Source: Oscillospiraceae bacterium (GTDB lineage Bacteria > Bacillota > Clostridia > Oscillospirales > Acutalibacteraceae). From it: a stretch of DNA of 39,054 bases. Position numbers and translations under genes: made by a program. The stretch covers positions 1-39,054 of the forward strand of contig SVPW01000019.1 in the NCBI GenBank assembly GCA_015065645.1, written 5' to 3'. Shown here one piece after another: positions 7,569 to 14,034 of the stretch; the stretch's first letter is position 1; the number at the start of each line of letters is the position of its first letter. Under the pieces are notes generated by a model. The model saw nothing but the letters and a program-made list of their open reading frames with translations, was not told where the DNA came from and did not search any database.

Positions 7569-7955
7569 ATGAAAATATTTGATTGTTTTAGACTTTCAAA
7601 AGAACTTATAGGTGAAACAGAATTTGTAAATGTATACTCTGTGAAATGTGATGAAAAAGAATATACAATCATTGTTCCTAAGAAAAGAGCTAATAAGAAA
7701 ACAATAATTTATTTTATGGATAGTACTATTTATTGGGAACAAATTCCTATCATTATTAGAGGATCAGGTTATATTCCTGGCAAAGACAAAATACCGATTT
7801 ATAAATTTGACGGAAAGGTTTTGAACACTTTATTTGTTGTTAAGGGAATGCCTGGCGGAGATGAGGGATTAGATAATGGTATTTTCAGAAGCCCTAAAAG
7901 ATATGATGAAAATTTTGTCAACTGTATGACTTATAAGAAATTTAAAAAAATGTGA
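7569..7955 (+). CDS. Orphan small protein, 128 residues
   Basis: I do not recognise this protein. It is basic and rich in lysine, isoleucine and tyrosine, has no membrane segment or signal peptide, and contains a central IPIIIRGSGYIPGKDKIPIY stretch and a glycine-rich GMPGGDEGLDNG loop. The start has a GAGGTGAT RBS and sits under a TATAAT (7544-7549). The 27 bases from -10 through RBS (7539-7565) recur almost exactly in front of the next gene (8008-8035). Base composition is more AT-rich than most of the window, which suggests transferred DNA. An immunity-type protein of a toxin locus is one possibility, but nothing shows it directly. Confidence 0.7.
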   Translation: MKIFDCFRLSKELIGETEFVNVYSVKCDEKEYTIIVPKKRANKKTIIYFMDSTIYWEQIPIIIRGSGYIPGKDKIPIYKFDGKVLNTLFVVKGMPGGDEGLDNGIFRSPKRYDENFVNCMTYKKFKKM

Positions 7956-7989
7956 GCAATTGTCTCTATTACTTAAAGTCAGACTTAAC

Positions 7990-8018
7990 TTGTCCCTCAT
8001 TTAACACAAGCATATAAT
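7990..8018 (+). promoter_or_regulatory. Promoter of the ATT-start orphan gene
   Basis: TTGTCC (7990-7995) and TATAAT (8013-8018) are 17 bases apart, 20 bases upstream of the proposed ATT start at 8039. The -10 region and the bases through the RBS are a near copy of those before the 7569 gene. Confidence 0.6.
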
Positions 8019-8038
8019 ACGCTTAAGGCGGTGATGAT

Positions 8039-8413
8039 ATTAAAAAGATACATCTCTCAAATATTATTGAAATTAAAGAAAATAGAATTTATTACCGAAA
8101 TGACGGGGGAAAATCTGATTTCATTGAATTAGAAGCCTGTGCAAACAATTATGATTCTGCTCATAATATCACGAATAAAAACGATTTAAAAGTGCGTTGC
8201 ATAGGTGAACGCTTATTTGGTGAATATGCGTATTATGAAATATATACACAAGATGAACATACTCAAATATATATGATGTTAAAAACTAATGTTATCAAGC
8301 GTTTTATCTCGAAAATTTCAGTTTGGAATTTTCACAGCAAGGATTTTAAAAAATTTTATGCCATCCAAAAGCAATTAAATGCAAATGGTTGGACAACATT
8401 AGATTTATCATAA
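8039..8413 (+). CDS. Orphan small protein, apparently starting at ATT
   Basis: The frame is open from just after a TAA at 8024-8026 to the TAA at 8411-8413 and translates to a credible 124-residue soluble protein (for example KSDFIELEACANNY early and NANGWTTLDLS at the end). No ATG, GTG or TTG lies in the first part of the frame; the first GTG is at 8192 and would discard the first third. Aligning the upstream region with that of the 7569 gene places the start exactly at ATT 8039-8041, with GGCGGTGAT as RBS. ATT initiation is rare but known (for example in infC). The other reading is that an ATG was mutated and the gene is silent. The function is unknown; there is no clear similarity to the 7569 product. 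Confidence 0.55.
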   Translation: MKKIHLSNIIEIKENRIYYRNDGGKSDFIELEACANNYDSAHNITNKNDLKVRCIGERLFGEYAYYEIYTQDEHTQIYMMLKTNVIKRFISKISVWNFHSKDFKKFYAIQKQLNANGWTTLDLS

Positions 8414-8443
8414 AAATATAAAATAAAATTATAGGTTTAAGGT

Positions 8444-8640
8444 GTTTCGCAAAGCGAAACGGAAATTAAAATTAATAATAAAAGCGGGCGAGCAATGCTC
8501 GCCCCTTCGGTATTTAATATAAGATAATATTGATATTTAATTTTGTAAGGGCGATTAATAATCGCCCGTTTTTTTATTCGTTTTGCGAAGCAAAACACAT
8601 TTTTTATTATTTATTAATTATTATTTATTCTTTTAAAAAA
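8444..8640. repeat. Cluster of short perfect hairpins (intergenic repeat)
   Basis: Four perfect hairpins with 7-8-bp arms and 3-base loops lie in a row: GTTTCGC-AAA-GCGAAAC (8444-8460), GGGCGAGC-AAT-GCTCGCCC (8486-8504), GGGCGATT-AAT-AATCGCCC (8549-8567) and GTTTTGC-GAA-GCAAAAC (8580-8596), set in A/T-only low-complexity DNA. Matching units recur at 14826-14870, 17538-17556 and 18431-18457. Confidence 0.75.
8549..8575 (+). terminator. Rho-independent terminator
   Basis: The 8-bp hairpin at 8549-8567 is followed by GTTTTTTT, so it should stop transcripts coming from the orphan genes on the left. Confidence 0.75.
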
Positions 8641-8646
8641 AGGTCA

Positions 8647-9036
8647 TTATTTATAATATTCTGCAACCTTTTTCATAAATTCTTCGGTTACACAAAAATG
8701 CTCTGACAAAGCATGAAGTTCTGTATAACCCGCTTTTAACGCAGCAAGATAATCAGCTTTAGGCACTAATTTTTCAATCGCCCAACGGTCTGCACGGCGT
8801 TCATGCTTTCCTCTAATATCAAGAGGAGAATAAATATTATAAAAGCTCATAGTAGCACAATGCCCTATTTCATGTGCCAAGCACACACGCTCCTCTGCAC
8901 CGGTTACGGAATTATCAAGCGCTACAAAGCTTTGCCCATTATCATTAACCGAAACCGAACGGCATTTAGGCATTGAAAAACGGTCAATTATTATACCGCC
9001 GTTTTCAGCAACAGCATAAAGCTCATTTGTTGTCAT
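8647..9036 (-). CDS. ImmA/IrrE-type metallopeptidase
   Basis: A 129-residue zinc peptidase of the ImmA/IrrE family (COG2856). The motif AHEIGHC puts the zinc ligands and catalytic Glu at His55, Glu56 and His59; HERRADRWA at 78-86 supplies the third ligand region typical of the family. In ICEBs1 of Bacillus subtilis, ImmA cleaves the partner XRE repressor ImmR when DNA damage or cell signals are sensed. Here the gene overlaps the end of an XRE repressor gene by 14 bases, the same arrangement as immR-immA, so it very probably cleaves that repressor. No phage integrase is nearby; the controlled genes appear to be the divergent zinc-ribbon/sigma-like/polymerase cassette. Confidence 0.9.
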   Translation of the reverse strand: MTTNELYAVAENGGIIIDRFSMPKCRSVSVNDNGQSFVALDNSVTGAEERVCLAHEIGHCATMSFYNIYSPLDIRGKHERRADRWAIEKLVPKADYLAALKAGYTELHALSEHFCVTEEFMKKVAEYYK

Positions 9037-9355
9037 TCTGACGCTCTTTTATATACCTGGCGTAACGCTTTACCTCATCCCACATCTCATCGGTTACATT
9101 CTCTGCTCCGCCAAAAAGTGCAACCTTTAGGCTGGTTTCATCAGGTATAGGAGCTTCACCTCCATACAAATAATCTACACTTACACCAAAATATTCTGCT
9201 ATTTTGGACAGAGTATCGGCAGAAAGGCTTTTTTTACGGCCTGTTTTATAATCCGAAAGTGATGCCCGTGAAATTTTACAGCTTTGGCAAAGTGCGGTTA
9301 CATTTATGCCGTTTTTTCGGCACAGTTCTTCTATACGTTGATAAATTGGTGTCAT
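9023..9355 (-). CDS. XRE-family repressor (ImmR-like)
   Basis: A 110-residue DNA-binding protein. The N-terminal helix-turn-helix is clear: IEELCRKNGINVTALC then ISRASLSDYKTGRKKS and ADTLSKIAEYFGVSVDYLYGG (residues about 5-65), followed by a C-terminal arm that is the likely cleavage and dimerisation part. The start at 9355 has AAAGGAG with a 9-base gap; a start at 9379 would place the RBS inside the gene. The next gene is an overlapping ImmA-type protease. A consensus promoter (9487-9515, TTGACA-17-TATAAT) drives it, and several 18-bp palindromic sites in that region are the likely operators through which it represses itself and the rightward genes. Confidence 0.92.
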   Translation of the reverse strand: MTPIYQRIEELCRKNGINVTALCQSCKISRASLSDYKTGRKKSLSADTLSKIAEYFGVSVDYLYGGEAPIPDETSLKVALFGGAENVTDEMWDEVKRYARYIKERQNDNK

Positions 9356-9386
9356 TTTTCTCTTCTCCTTTTTGTGCAATTCTACA

Positions 9387-9509
9387 ATTTGGAAATTTCG
9401 TAAATAAAAGACTTGACTTTTACGATTTCTCGAAATATAATAGAGTTGCGATTACGAAATAGCGTAATTTTATTCCTTGTGTACAGATTATATTACACTT
9501 TTTCGTAAT
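9387..9509. promoter_or_regulatory. Operator array: four regularly spaced 18-bp sites
   Basis: Sites share the pattern (A/T)TTACR-N6-CG(T/A)AAT: a weaker one at 9387-9404 (ATTTGG...CGTAAA), then 9419-9436 (TTTACG...CGAAAT), 9451-9468 (ATTACG...CGTAAT, perfect) and 9492-9509 (ATTACA...CGTAAT). Start-to-start spacings are 32, 32 and 41 bases, close to whole helical turns. The second site fills the spacer of the rightward promoter and the fourth fills the spacer of the leftward promoter, so binding should silence both. Confidence 0.75.
9413..9441 (+). promoter_or_regulatory. Rightward promoter of the zinc-ribbon/sigma-like genes
   Basis: TTGACT (9413-9418) and TATAAT (9436-9441) are 17 bases apart. 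The transcript would start near 9448 and run to the gene at 9541. The spacer is an operator-like palindrome. Confidence 0.85.
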
Positions 9510-9515
9510 TGTCAA
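9487..9515 (-). promoter_or_regulatory. Leftward promoter of the repressor/protease operon
   Basis: On the minus strand a perfect TTGACA (9510-9515) and perfect TATAAT (9487-9492) are 17 bases apart. It points toward the XRE gene and faces the rightward promoter head-on, so the two transcripts overlap by about 30 bases. Confidence 0.87.
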
Positions 9516-9540
9516 GTATTATTTTCGGAGGAAAGCGTTA

Positions 9541-9921
9541 ATGTACCAATGTAGGGACTGCGGCAGCCATTTTGAGGTTGCAATCATTAAAAATATTAAA
9601 GGAAAAGGTAAAATCAGGGTATGCCCCGAATGCTTTGGGGTATGGTTTACAACAATACAGCATACACATTGCCGATGTTGCGGAGCAAAGCTTCCCGTAA
9701 CGGCGGTTGAATACTGCAATGAACATTGTGAAAGACGTGGATTGCTCATGTGGCAACGGGAAAGAGACAGAAGAAAGAAGGTTGCAAAATCCTCTTTATA
9801 CACCACTCAAAGTCTATTAGAGCGATACAACAAAAGGTATCACACCCGTTACAGCTACGGACAATTCGTTACACTCATACTTCCCACACTTACAAAGGAG
9901 CAGATTGAAAATGAGCTATGA
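9541..9921 (+). CDS. Double zinc-ribbon protein, switch-controlled
   Basis: A 126-residue protein whose N-terminal half carries two four-cysteine zinc ribbons: Cys4-Cys7 with Cys28-Cys31, and Cys44-Cys47 with Cys59-Cys63. The second has the CCGAKLP...YCNEHCERR look of small DNA- or RNA-binding ribbons. The C-terminal half is basic and helical (RERDRRKKVAK then a YNKRYHTRYSYGQ stretch). GGAGG stands 9 bases before the ATG. It is the first gene of the rightward unit and overlaps the next gene by 11 bases. The role is unknown; nucleic-acid binding is likely. Similar Cys-rich proteins occur in phage and integrative-element regulatory blocks. Confidence 0.8.
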   Translation: MYQCRDCGSHFEVAIIKNIKGKGKIRVCPECFGVWFTTIQHTHCRCCGAKLPVTAVEYCNEHCERRGLLMWQRERDRRKKVAKSSLYTTQSLLERYNKRYHTRYSYGQFVTLILPTLTKEQIENEL

Positions 9922-10249
9922 CGAAAAAAAGTTATATTTGCAAAACTATGCGGTGTATATTGCAATGGCAAGCCGAATAAGGAAAATGATGATTACATAC
10001 CCTTCGGAAGCATCACGCCTTTTGCCAAAGCTTAAAATTGCGTTAAGAATTTGTGAGAATATTGAAAACGAAATTGAGCTTGTAAAGCCACAGCTTTTAA
10101 GCGAGATACTTGCCCAAAAATATCTTGGCGGAAAAAGCTTAGATGAAATTGCGGAAGTGATGAATTACAGCAAAAGACAAATTGAACGGTTGCACTGCTT
10201 GGCAATTAAAAAATTTGAACCGTTTGACTTAGCGCATATAATTAAATAA
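9911..10249 (+). CDS. Sigma-70 region 4-like/ArpU-like regulatory protein
   Basis: A 112-residue protein with a C-terminal helix-turn-helix like sigma-70 region 4: LSEILAQKYLGGKSLDEIAE then MNYSKRQIERLHCLAIKKF (about residues 63-102). The helical N-terminus resembles phage-type late regulators (ArpU/DUF1492 group), which are small sigma-like activators. ATG at 9911 has AAAGGAG 10 bases upstream and overlaps the zinc-ribbon gene by 11 bases, so the two are translated together. It may activate the polymerase gene that follows after 72 bases with its own promoter, or distant genes. The exact family call is moderate. Confidence 0.75.
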   Translation: MSYDEKKLYLQNYAVYIAMASRIRKMMITYPSEASRLLPKLKIALRICENIENEIELVKPQLLSEILAQKYLGGKSLDEIAEVMNYSKRQIERLHCLAIKKFEPFDLAHIIK

Positions 10250-10255
10250 ATAAAC

Positions 10256-10284
10256 TTTACAATGCGCATTTTTGCGTGTATAAT
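10256..10284 (+). promoter_or_regulatory. Promoter of the Y-family polymerase gene
   Basis: TTTACA (10256-10261) and TATAAT (10279-10284) are 17 bases apart. Transcription would start near 10291, at the edge of a LexA-like box. Confidence 0.75.
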
Positions 10285-10291
10285 AACAATG

Positions 10292-10305
10292 CGAACATTT
10301 GTTTT
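10292..10305 (+). promoter_or_regulatory. LexA (SOS) box-like operator
   Basis: CGAACATTTGTTTT matches 12 of 14 positions of the Gram-positive SOS box CGAACRNRYGTTYG. It lies just after the -10 of the polymerase promoter, a place where LexA would block transcription. Confidence 0.65.
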
Positions 10306-10321
10306 AAAGGAGTGGATAAAA

Positions 10322-11500
10322 GTGGCAGACCGTATAATTTTACATTGTGACCTTAATAATTTTTTTGCATCGGTTTCCCTGCTTTCAAACCCCACTCTTT
10401 ATGATTTACCTGTAGCTGTTTGCGGAAAAAGTGAAGAACGCCACGGTATTGTGCTTGCAAAGAATGAAAATGCAAAAAAATACGGTGTGCGCACAGCAGA
10501 AGCCATTTGGGAAGCAAAGGCAAAATGTCCTGAGCTTGTAATTTTATCTCCCGACCGCAAAAAATACAATGAATATTCGCTTGCCACACGCAAAATTTTA
10601 CTGCGGTATACCGATATTATTGAACCGTTTGGTATTGATGAAGCGTGGCTTGATGTTACCGGAAGTACACTTTTATTCGGTGACGGTGAAACCATTGCCC
10701 ACAAAATAAAAGACACCATAAAGGCAGAGCTTGGAATAACGGCATCTGTTGGCGTGAGCTTTAATAAGGTTTTTGCAAAATTGGGTTCAGATATGAAAAA
10801 ACCTGATGCCGTAACTGTTATTTCAAGAGAAAATTTTAAGCAAAAGGTTTGGCCTTTATCTGTAAATGATTTATTATTTGTTGGAAAAAGCACAGCCTCC
10901 CGTCTTGCAGATTGCGGAATACTAACTATTGGAGATTTAACACTTTGTGATGATGATTTTTTAAGGCGAACTTTAGGCAAAAACGGTATAATGCTTAAAA
11001 AATACGCTTTAGGCGAGGATGATTCCCCCGTAACACCGCCAAGTGAGAATGATATTCCAAAAAGTATAGGCCGTTCGGTAACACCTCCTAAGGATATAAC
11101 CACACCGGAAGAGGTTTGGAAAATTTATCTTTCAATTTCTGAGGATATTGCATCAGAGCTTAGGCATCATAACCTTTATGCAGGCGGATTACAGGTACAC
11201 ACTCGCACCACAACACTTGATATTAAGGAATTCAGTCACTCCCTTTCTGTACCGCTTAACACCTCTATGTCTATTGCAAAAAAGGGGTTTGAGCTTTTTA
11301 AGCAAAATTACCGATGGGGACTTCCGCTTCGCTCGGTAGGACTTCGTGCTATAAATTTAAAGGACAGCAACTGTGCGGTTCAGCAGGATTTTTTCAATGA
11401 TGTTTCAAATGATATTAACGATGAAATTATAGAAGAATCGCTTGAAAATTTGCGTGAACGCTTTGGCAAAGGAAGTATCAAAAGAGGACGCAATATTTAA
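10322..11500 (+). CDS. dinB: Y-family DNA polymerase (Pol IV/DinB type)
   Basis: A 392-residue error-prone translesion polymerase. Catalytic acidics are Asp10 in HCDLNNFFASV and Asp106-Glu107 in GIDEAWLDV; the fingers and palm include SVGVSFNKVFAKLGSDMKKP, followed by a helix-hairpin-helix thumb (LLFVGKSTASRLADCGI) and the little-finger domain. QQDFF at 354-358 fits the beta-clamp-binding pentapeptide. The GTG at 10322 is preferred because AAAGGAG lies 9 bases upstream; the frame extends back but without an RBS. Upstream are its own promoter and a LexA-like box, and ahead of it a repressor/protease-controlled gene pair in the same direction, so both SOS and the ImmA-type switch may raise its level. 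The DLNNFF variant is closer to mobile-element and Gram-positive DinB/UvrX-like enzymes than to E. coli DinB. Confidence 0.93.
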   Translation: MADRIILHCDLNNFFASVSLLSNPTLYDLPVAVCGKSEERHGIVLAKNENAKKYGVRTAEAIWEAKAKCPELVILSPDRKKYNEYSLATRKILLRYTDIIEPFGIDEAWLDVTGSTLLFGDGETIAHKIKDTIKAELGITASVGVSFNKVFAKLGSDMKKPDAVTVISRENFKQKVWPLSVNDLLFVGKSTASRLADCGILTIGDLTLCDDDFLRRTLGKNGIMLKKYALGEDDSPVTPPSENDIPKSIGRSVTPPKDITTPEEVWKIYLSISEDIASELRHHNLYAGGLQVHTRTTTLDIKEFSHSLSVPLNTSMSIAKKGFELFKQNYRWGLPLRSVGLRAINLKDSNCAVQQDFFNDVSNDINDEIIEESLENLRERFGKGSIKRGRNI

Positions 11501-11617
11501 GTTTTCACATTTTAATTTTTTGCAATAACAGCAATTTCCATGTAAACACTTCCCATTTTTACACATTCTAATATTAGTATAATAATCAAAACAGCTTTTT
11601 GCGGGGAGTATTTAATT

Positions 11618-13363
11618 ATGGATATCTTTGACCTTTTATCCCTTATTGGGGGACTTTGTCTGTTTTTATTCGGTATGAATATTATGGGAGAAGGTCTTGA
11701 AAAAAGAGCCGGAAAAGGGCTTAAAAATCTACTTAGCAAGCTTACCACCAAAAAATCAGCAGGTTTTTTAACAGGACTTGGCGTTACAAGTGTTATTCAA
11801 AGCTCCTCTGCAACAACGGTTATGGTGGTAGGCTTTGTTAATTCGGGCATTATGTCATTAGGACAGGCAATAAATGTTATCATGGGGGCAAATGTTGGAA
11901 CAACGGTGACCTCTTGGATTTTAAGCCTTAGCGGAATTGAAAGCAGTAATTACTTTATAAAGTTTTTAAAACCAAGCTCTTTTACACCAATTCTTGCTTT
12001 GATAGGCATTGTTCTTTATTTGTTTTTGGGCAACAAAAAGCGAAGGGATACCGGCATTATTCTTTTAGGATTTTCCATTCTTATGACCGGTATGCAGATA
12101 ATGTCAGATTCAGTAAAGGGTCTGGCTGAGGTGGAAGGCTTTAAACAGCTGTTTATATTATTTAAAAATCCGTTATTGGGGCTTTTGGCAGGCAGTTTGC
12201 TTACGGCGATTGTTCAATCAAGCTCTGCTTCACTTGGAATTTTACAGGCATTAAGCGTTACGGGGGCTGTGAGCGTTGGGAGCTCCTTGCCGATAATTAT
12301 GGGACAAAACATAGGAACCTGCGTAACAGCAATTATTTCTTCGGTTGGAACAAACAAAAACGCCAAAAGAGCAGGTATTGTGCATCTGCTTTTCAATGTT
12401 ATCGGCAGCAGTATTTTACTGTTTATTTTTTGGATTATCAATATAACCCTTTCCCCTTCCGTTTTTGATACAAAAGCAACCCATTTCAGCATAGCTGTGT
12501 GCCATACTATATTTAATGTTTTTTCAACCGCAATTCTGCTTCCGGCTTCAGGAATACTTGAAAGGCTTGCATGCAAAATAATTCCCGATGTTAAACTTAA
12601 TGAGAACCAATTTGTGGAGCTGGATGAGCGTTTATTTGCAACACCCACCCTTGCTATAGAGCAATGCAAAGCAGTAACCGAAGAAATGGCAAACACTGCT
12701 TCTTCTGCACTTAAAAAGGGTATTTCGCTTTTATATGATTATAAGGAAATTTATGTGCAGGATATTTTGGAATGTGAAAATAAAACCGACCGTTACGAGG
12801 ATATTATAGGTAATTATCTTGTAAAATTAAGCGGCGAGCAGATGAGTGCTTCAGACCATGCGCAAGCCGCAATGCTATTGCGGATTATCGGGGATTTTGA
12901 ACGAATTTGCGATCATGCGGTAAATATTTCTCAAACAGCAGCCGAGCTTAACGAAAAGAATCTCAAGCTTTCAGAGCGTGCCGCACATGAGCTTAACATT
13001 CTTACAACCGCTGTCAACGAAATAATACAGCTTACAACCTCCTCATTTTCACAAAACAGTATTAGCATCGCAAAATCGGTTGAGCCGCTTGAACAGGTTA
13101 TTGACCTTATAAAGGAAGAGCTTAAAATAAGGCACATCGAAAGATTGCAAAACGGAAACTGCACAATAGAAATCGGTTTTATTTGGTCTGATCTTTTAAA
13201 TGACCTTGAACGCACGGCAGACCACTGCTCAAATATTGCAGGATGTATAATAGATATGGAGCACAGTCAGCTTACACTTCATAAATTTTTGGGAGAAGTA
13301 CGCAAAAACGACCCTTATTTCAGAAAAAAATACAAACAGTATAAGCAAAAATATTCTCTTTAA
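11618..13363 (+). CDS. Na/Pi-cotransporter family protein with PhoU-like domain
   Basis: A 581-residue membrane protein of the PNaS family (NptA/YjbB type). The duplicated signature is present as VIQSSSAT (Gln61 onward) and IVQSSSAS (about residue 200), each in an inverted repeat of membrane helices, together with GANVGTT and GQNIGTC. Residues from about 340 to 560 are soluble and helical and resemble PhoU repeats, including an IIGDFERICDHA helix. Such proteins move phosphate with sodium, inward or outward. GGGGAG precedes the ATG by about 10 bases. No pho genes are adjacent, and I see no clear Pho box; a TATAAT lies at about 11576. Confidence 0.9.
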   Translation: MDIFDLLSLIGGLCLFLFGMNIMGEGLEKRAGKGLKNLLSKLTTKKSAGFLTGLGVTSVIQSSSATTVMVVGFVNSGIMSLGQAINVIMGANVGTTVTSWILSLSGIESSNYFIKFLKPSSFTPILALIGIVLYLFLGNKKRRDTGIILLGFSILMTGMQIMSDSVKGLAEVEGFKQLFILFKNPLLGLLAGSLLTAIVQSSSASLGILQALSVTGAVSVGSSLPIIMGQNIGTCVTAIISSVGTNKNAKRAGIVHLLFNVIGSSILLFIFWIINITLSPSVFDTKATHFSIAVCHTIFNVFSTAILLPASGILERLACKIIPDVKLNENQFVELDERLFATPTLAIEQCKAVTEEMANTASSALKKGISLLYDYKEIYVQDILECENKTDRYEDIIGNYLVKLSGEQMSASDHAQAAMLLRIIGDFERICDHAVNISQTAAELNEKNLKLSERAAHELNILTTAVNEIIQLTTSSFSQNSISIAKSVEPLEQVIDLIKEELKIRHIERLQNGNCTIEIGFIWSDLLNDLERTADHCSNIAGCIIDMEHSQLTLHKFLGEVRKNDPYFRKKYKQYKQKYSL

Positions 13364-13371
13364 ATATTCGC

Positions 13372-13400
13372 TTGACGGCACTTAATATATAGGATATAAT
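13372..13400 (+). promoter_or_regulatory. Sigma-A promoter of the 13424 gene
   Basis: TTGACG (13372-13377) and TATAAT (13395-13400) are 17 bases apart. The leader to the ATG at 13424 would be only about 17 bases, just enough for the RBS. Confidence 0.82.
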
Positions 13401-13423
13401 AAGCCTTGAAAAGAGGTTATTAT

Positions 13424-13963
13424 ATGTTAAACAAGAATTTAAAAAAGAATGATACCGATGTAAAAGCAAAGCCAAATAAAAAGCTTATAGTAATAATCAG
13501 CTCTTTGGTTGCCGTGGTTTTAGCTGTGGTTTTAATATTTGTGTTTTGCTTTGAAAACATACACAAATCTCCGGAAACCGTAACAAAAGCATTTGTTGAA
13601 GCTTATTTAGAGGCAGATGCCGATGATTTTCTTGACAGCATAGCATTTTTCACAATAGATGAATTATATAAGGCTCACGGCGCAAAGGATATTGATGAGT
13701 TGGAAGATATTGTGGAAAACCTTCTTTTAGAAGGTTCAAACGATTTAGCAAATTATAAAATTGAAGATTGCAAGCTTAATAAGGACTACCCCAAGGATGA
13801 AATTTATGACATTGTTAAGGAGTTTGGTTTAAGCGAAAAGGAATTAAGCAAAATAGAAGATGTGGCAGCGGTTGATGTTCCTGTTTCTTATGAAGAGGAA
13901 ACCGAAAATATAACCTTTTACTGCGTTAAGATTGATTCTGAATGGTATTTGTTTACATTCTAA
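13424..13963 (+). CDS. Membrane-anchored protein of unknown function
   Basis: A 179-residue protein with a lysine-rich cytoplasmic start, one membrane helix at about residues 22-44, and an extracellular domain of about 130 residues rich in Asp and Glu. The outer part begins with PETVTKAFVEAYLEAD and ends WYLFTF, which looks like the NTF2-like or DUF4878-type folds often seen in such anchored proteins, in which a short domain closes with a W-x-hydrophobic strand; I am not sure of that family. The ATG at 13424 has an AAGAGG RBS; an upstream TTG at 13406 overlaps the transcription start and is unlikely. Its terminator overlaps the RBS of the next gene. Confidence 0.8.
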   Translation: MLNKNLKKNDTDVKAKPNKKLIVIISSLVAVVLAVVLIFVFCFENIHKSPETVTKAFVEAYLEADADDFLDSIAFFTIDELYKAHGAKDIDELEDIVENLLLEGSNDLANYKIEDCKLNKDYPKDEIYDIVKEFGLSEKELSKIEDVAAVDVPVSYEEETENITFYCVKIDSEWYLFTF

Positions 13964-13989
13964 ACATTACCCTCTAAAGAATAAAATAC

Positions 13990-14034
13990 AAGCCTTCTTC
14001 ATACCTTTTATCAAGGGATGAAGGAGGCTTTTTT
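13990..14034 (+). terminator. Terminator hairpin that contains the next gene's RBS
   Basis: A 13-bp stem with one G-T wobble (13990-14002 with 14018-14030) followed by TTTTTT is a normal intrinsic terminator. Its 3' arm holds AAGGAGG (14021-14027), located 7 bases before the ATG at 14035. Any readthrough RNA would hide this RBS in the stem. Confidence 0.8.

Noticed and set aside
9519-9806. Minus-strand frames opposite the zinc-ribbon gene
   Set aside because: The plus frame has paired cysteine motifs, an RBS and a promoter; the reverse frames are shadows.
8647-11500. Complete prophage
   Set aside because: Repressor, protease and sigma-like genes are phage-like, but there is no integrase, terminase, portal, capsid, tail or lysis gene in the window.
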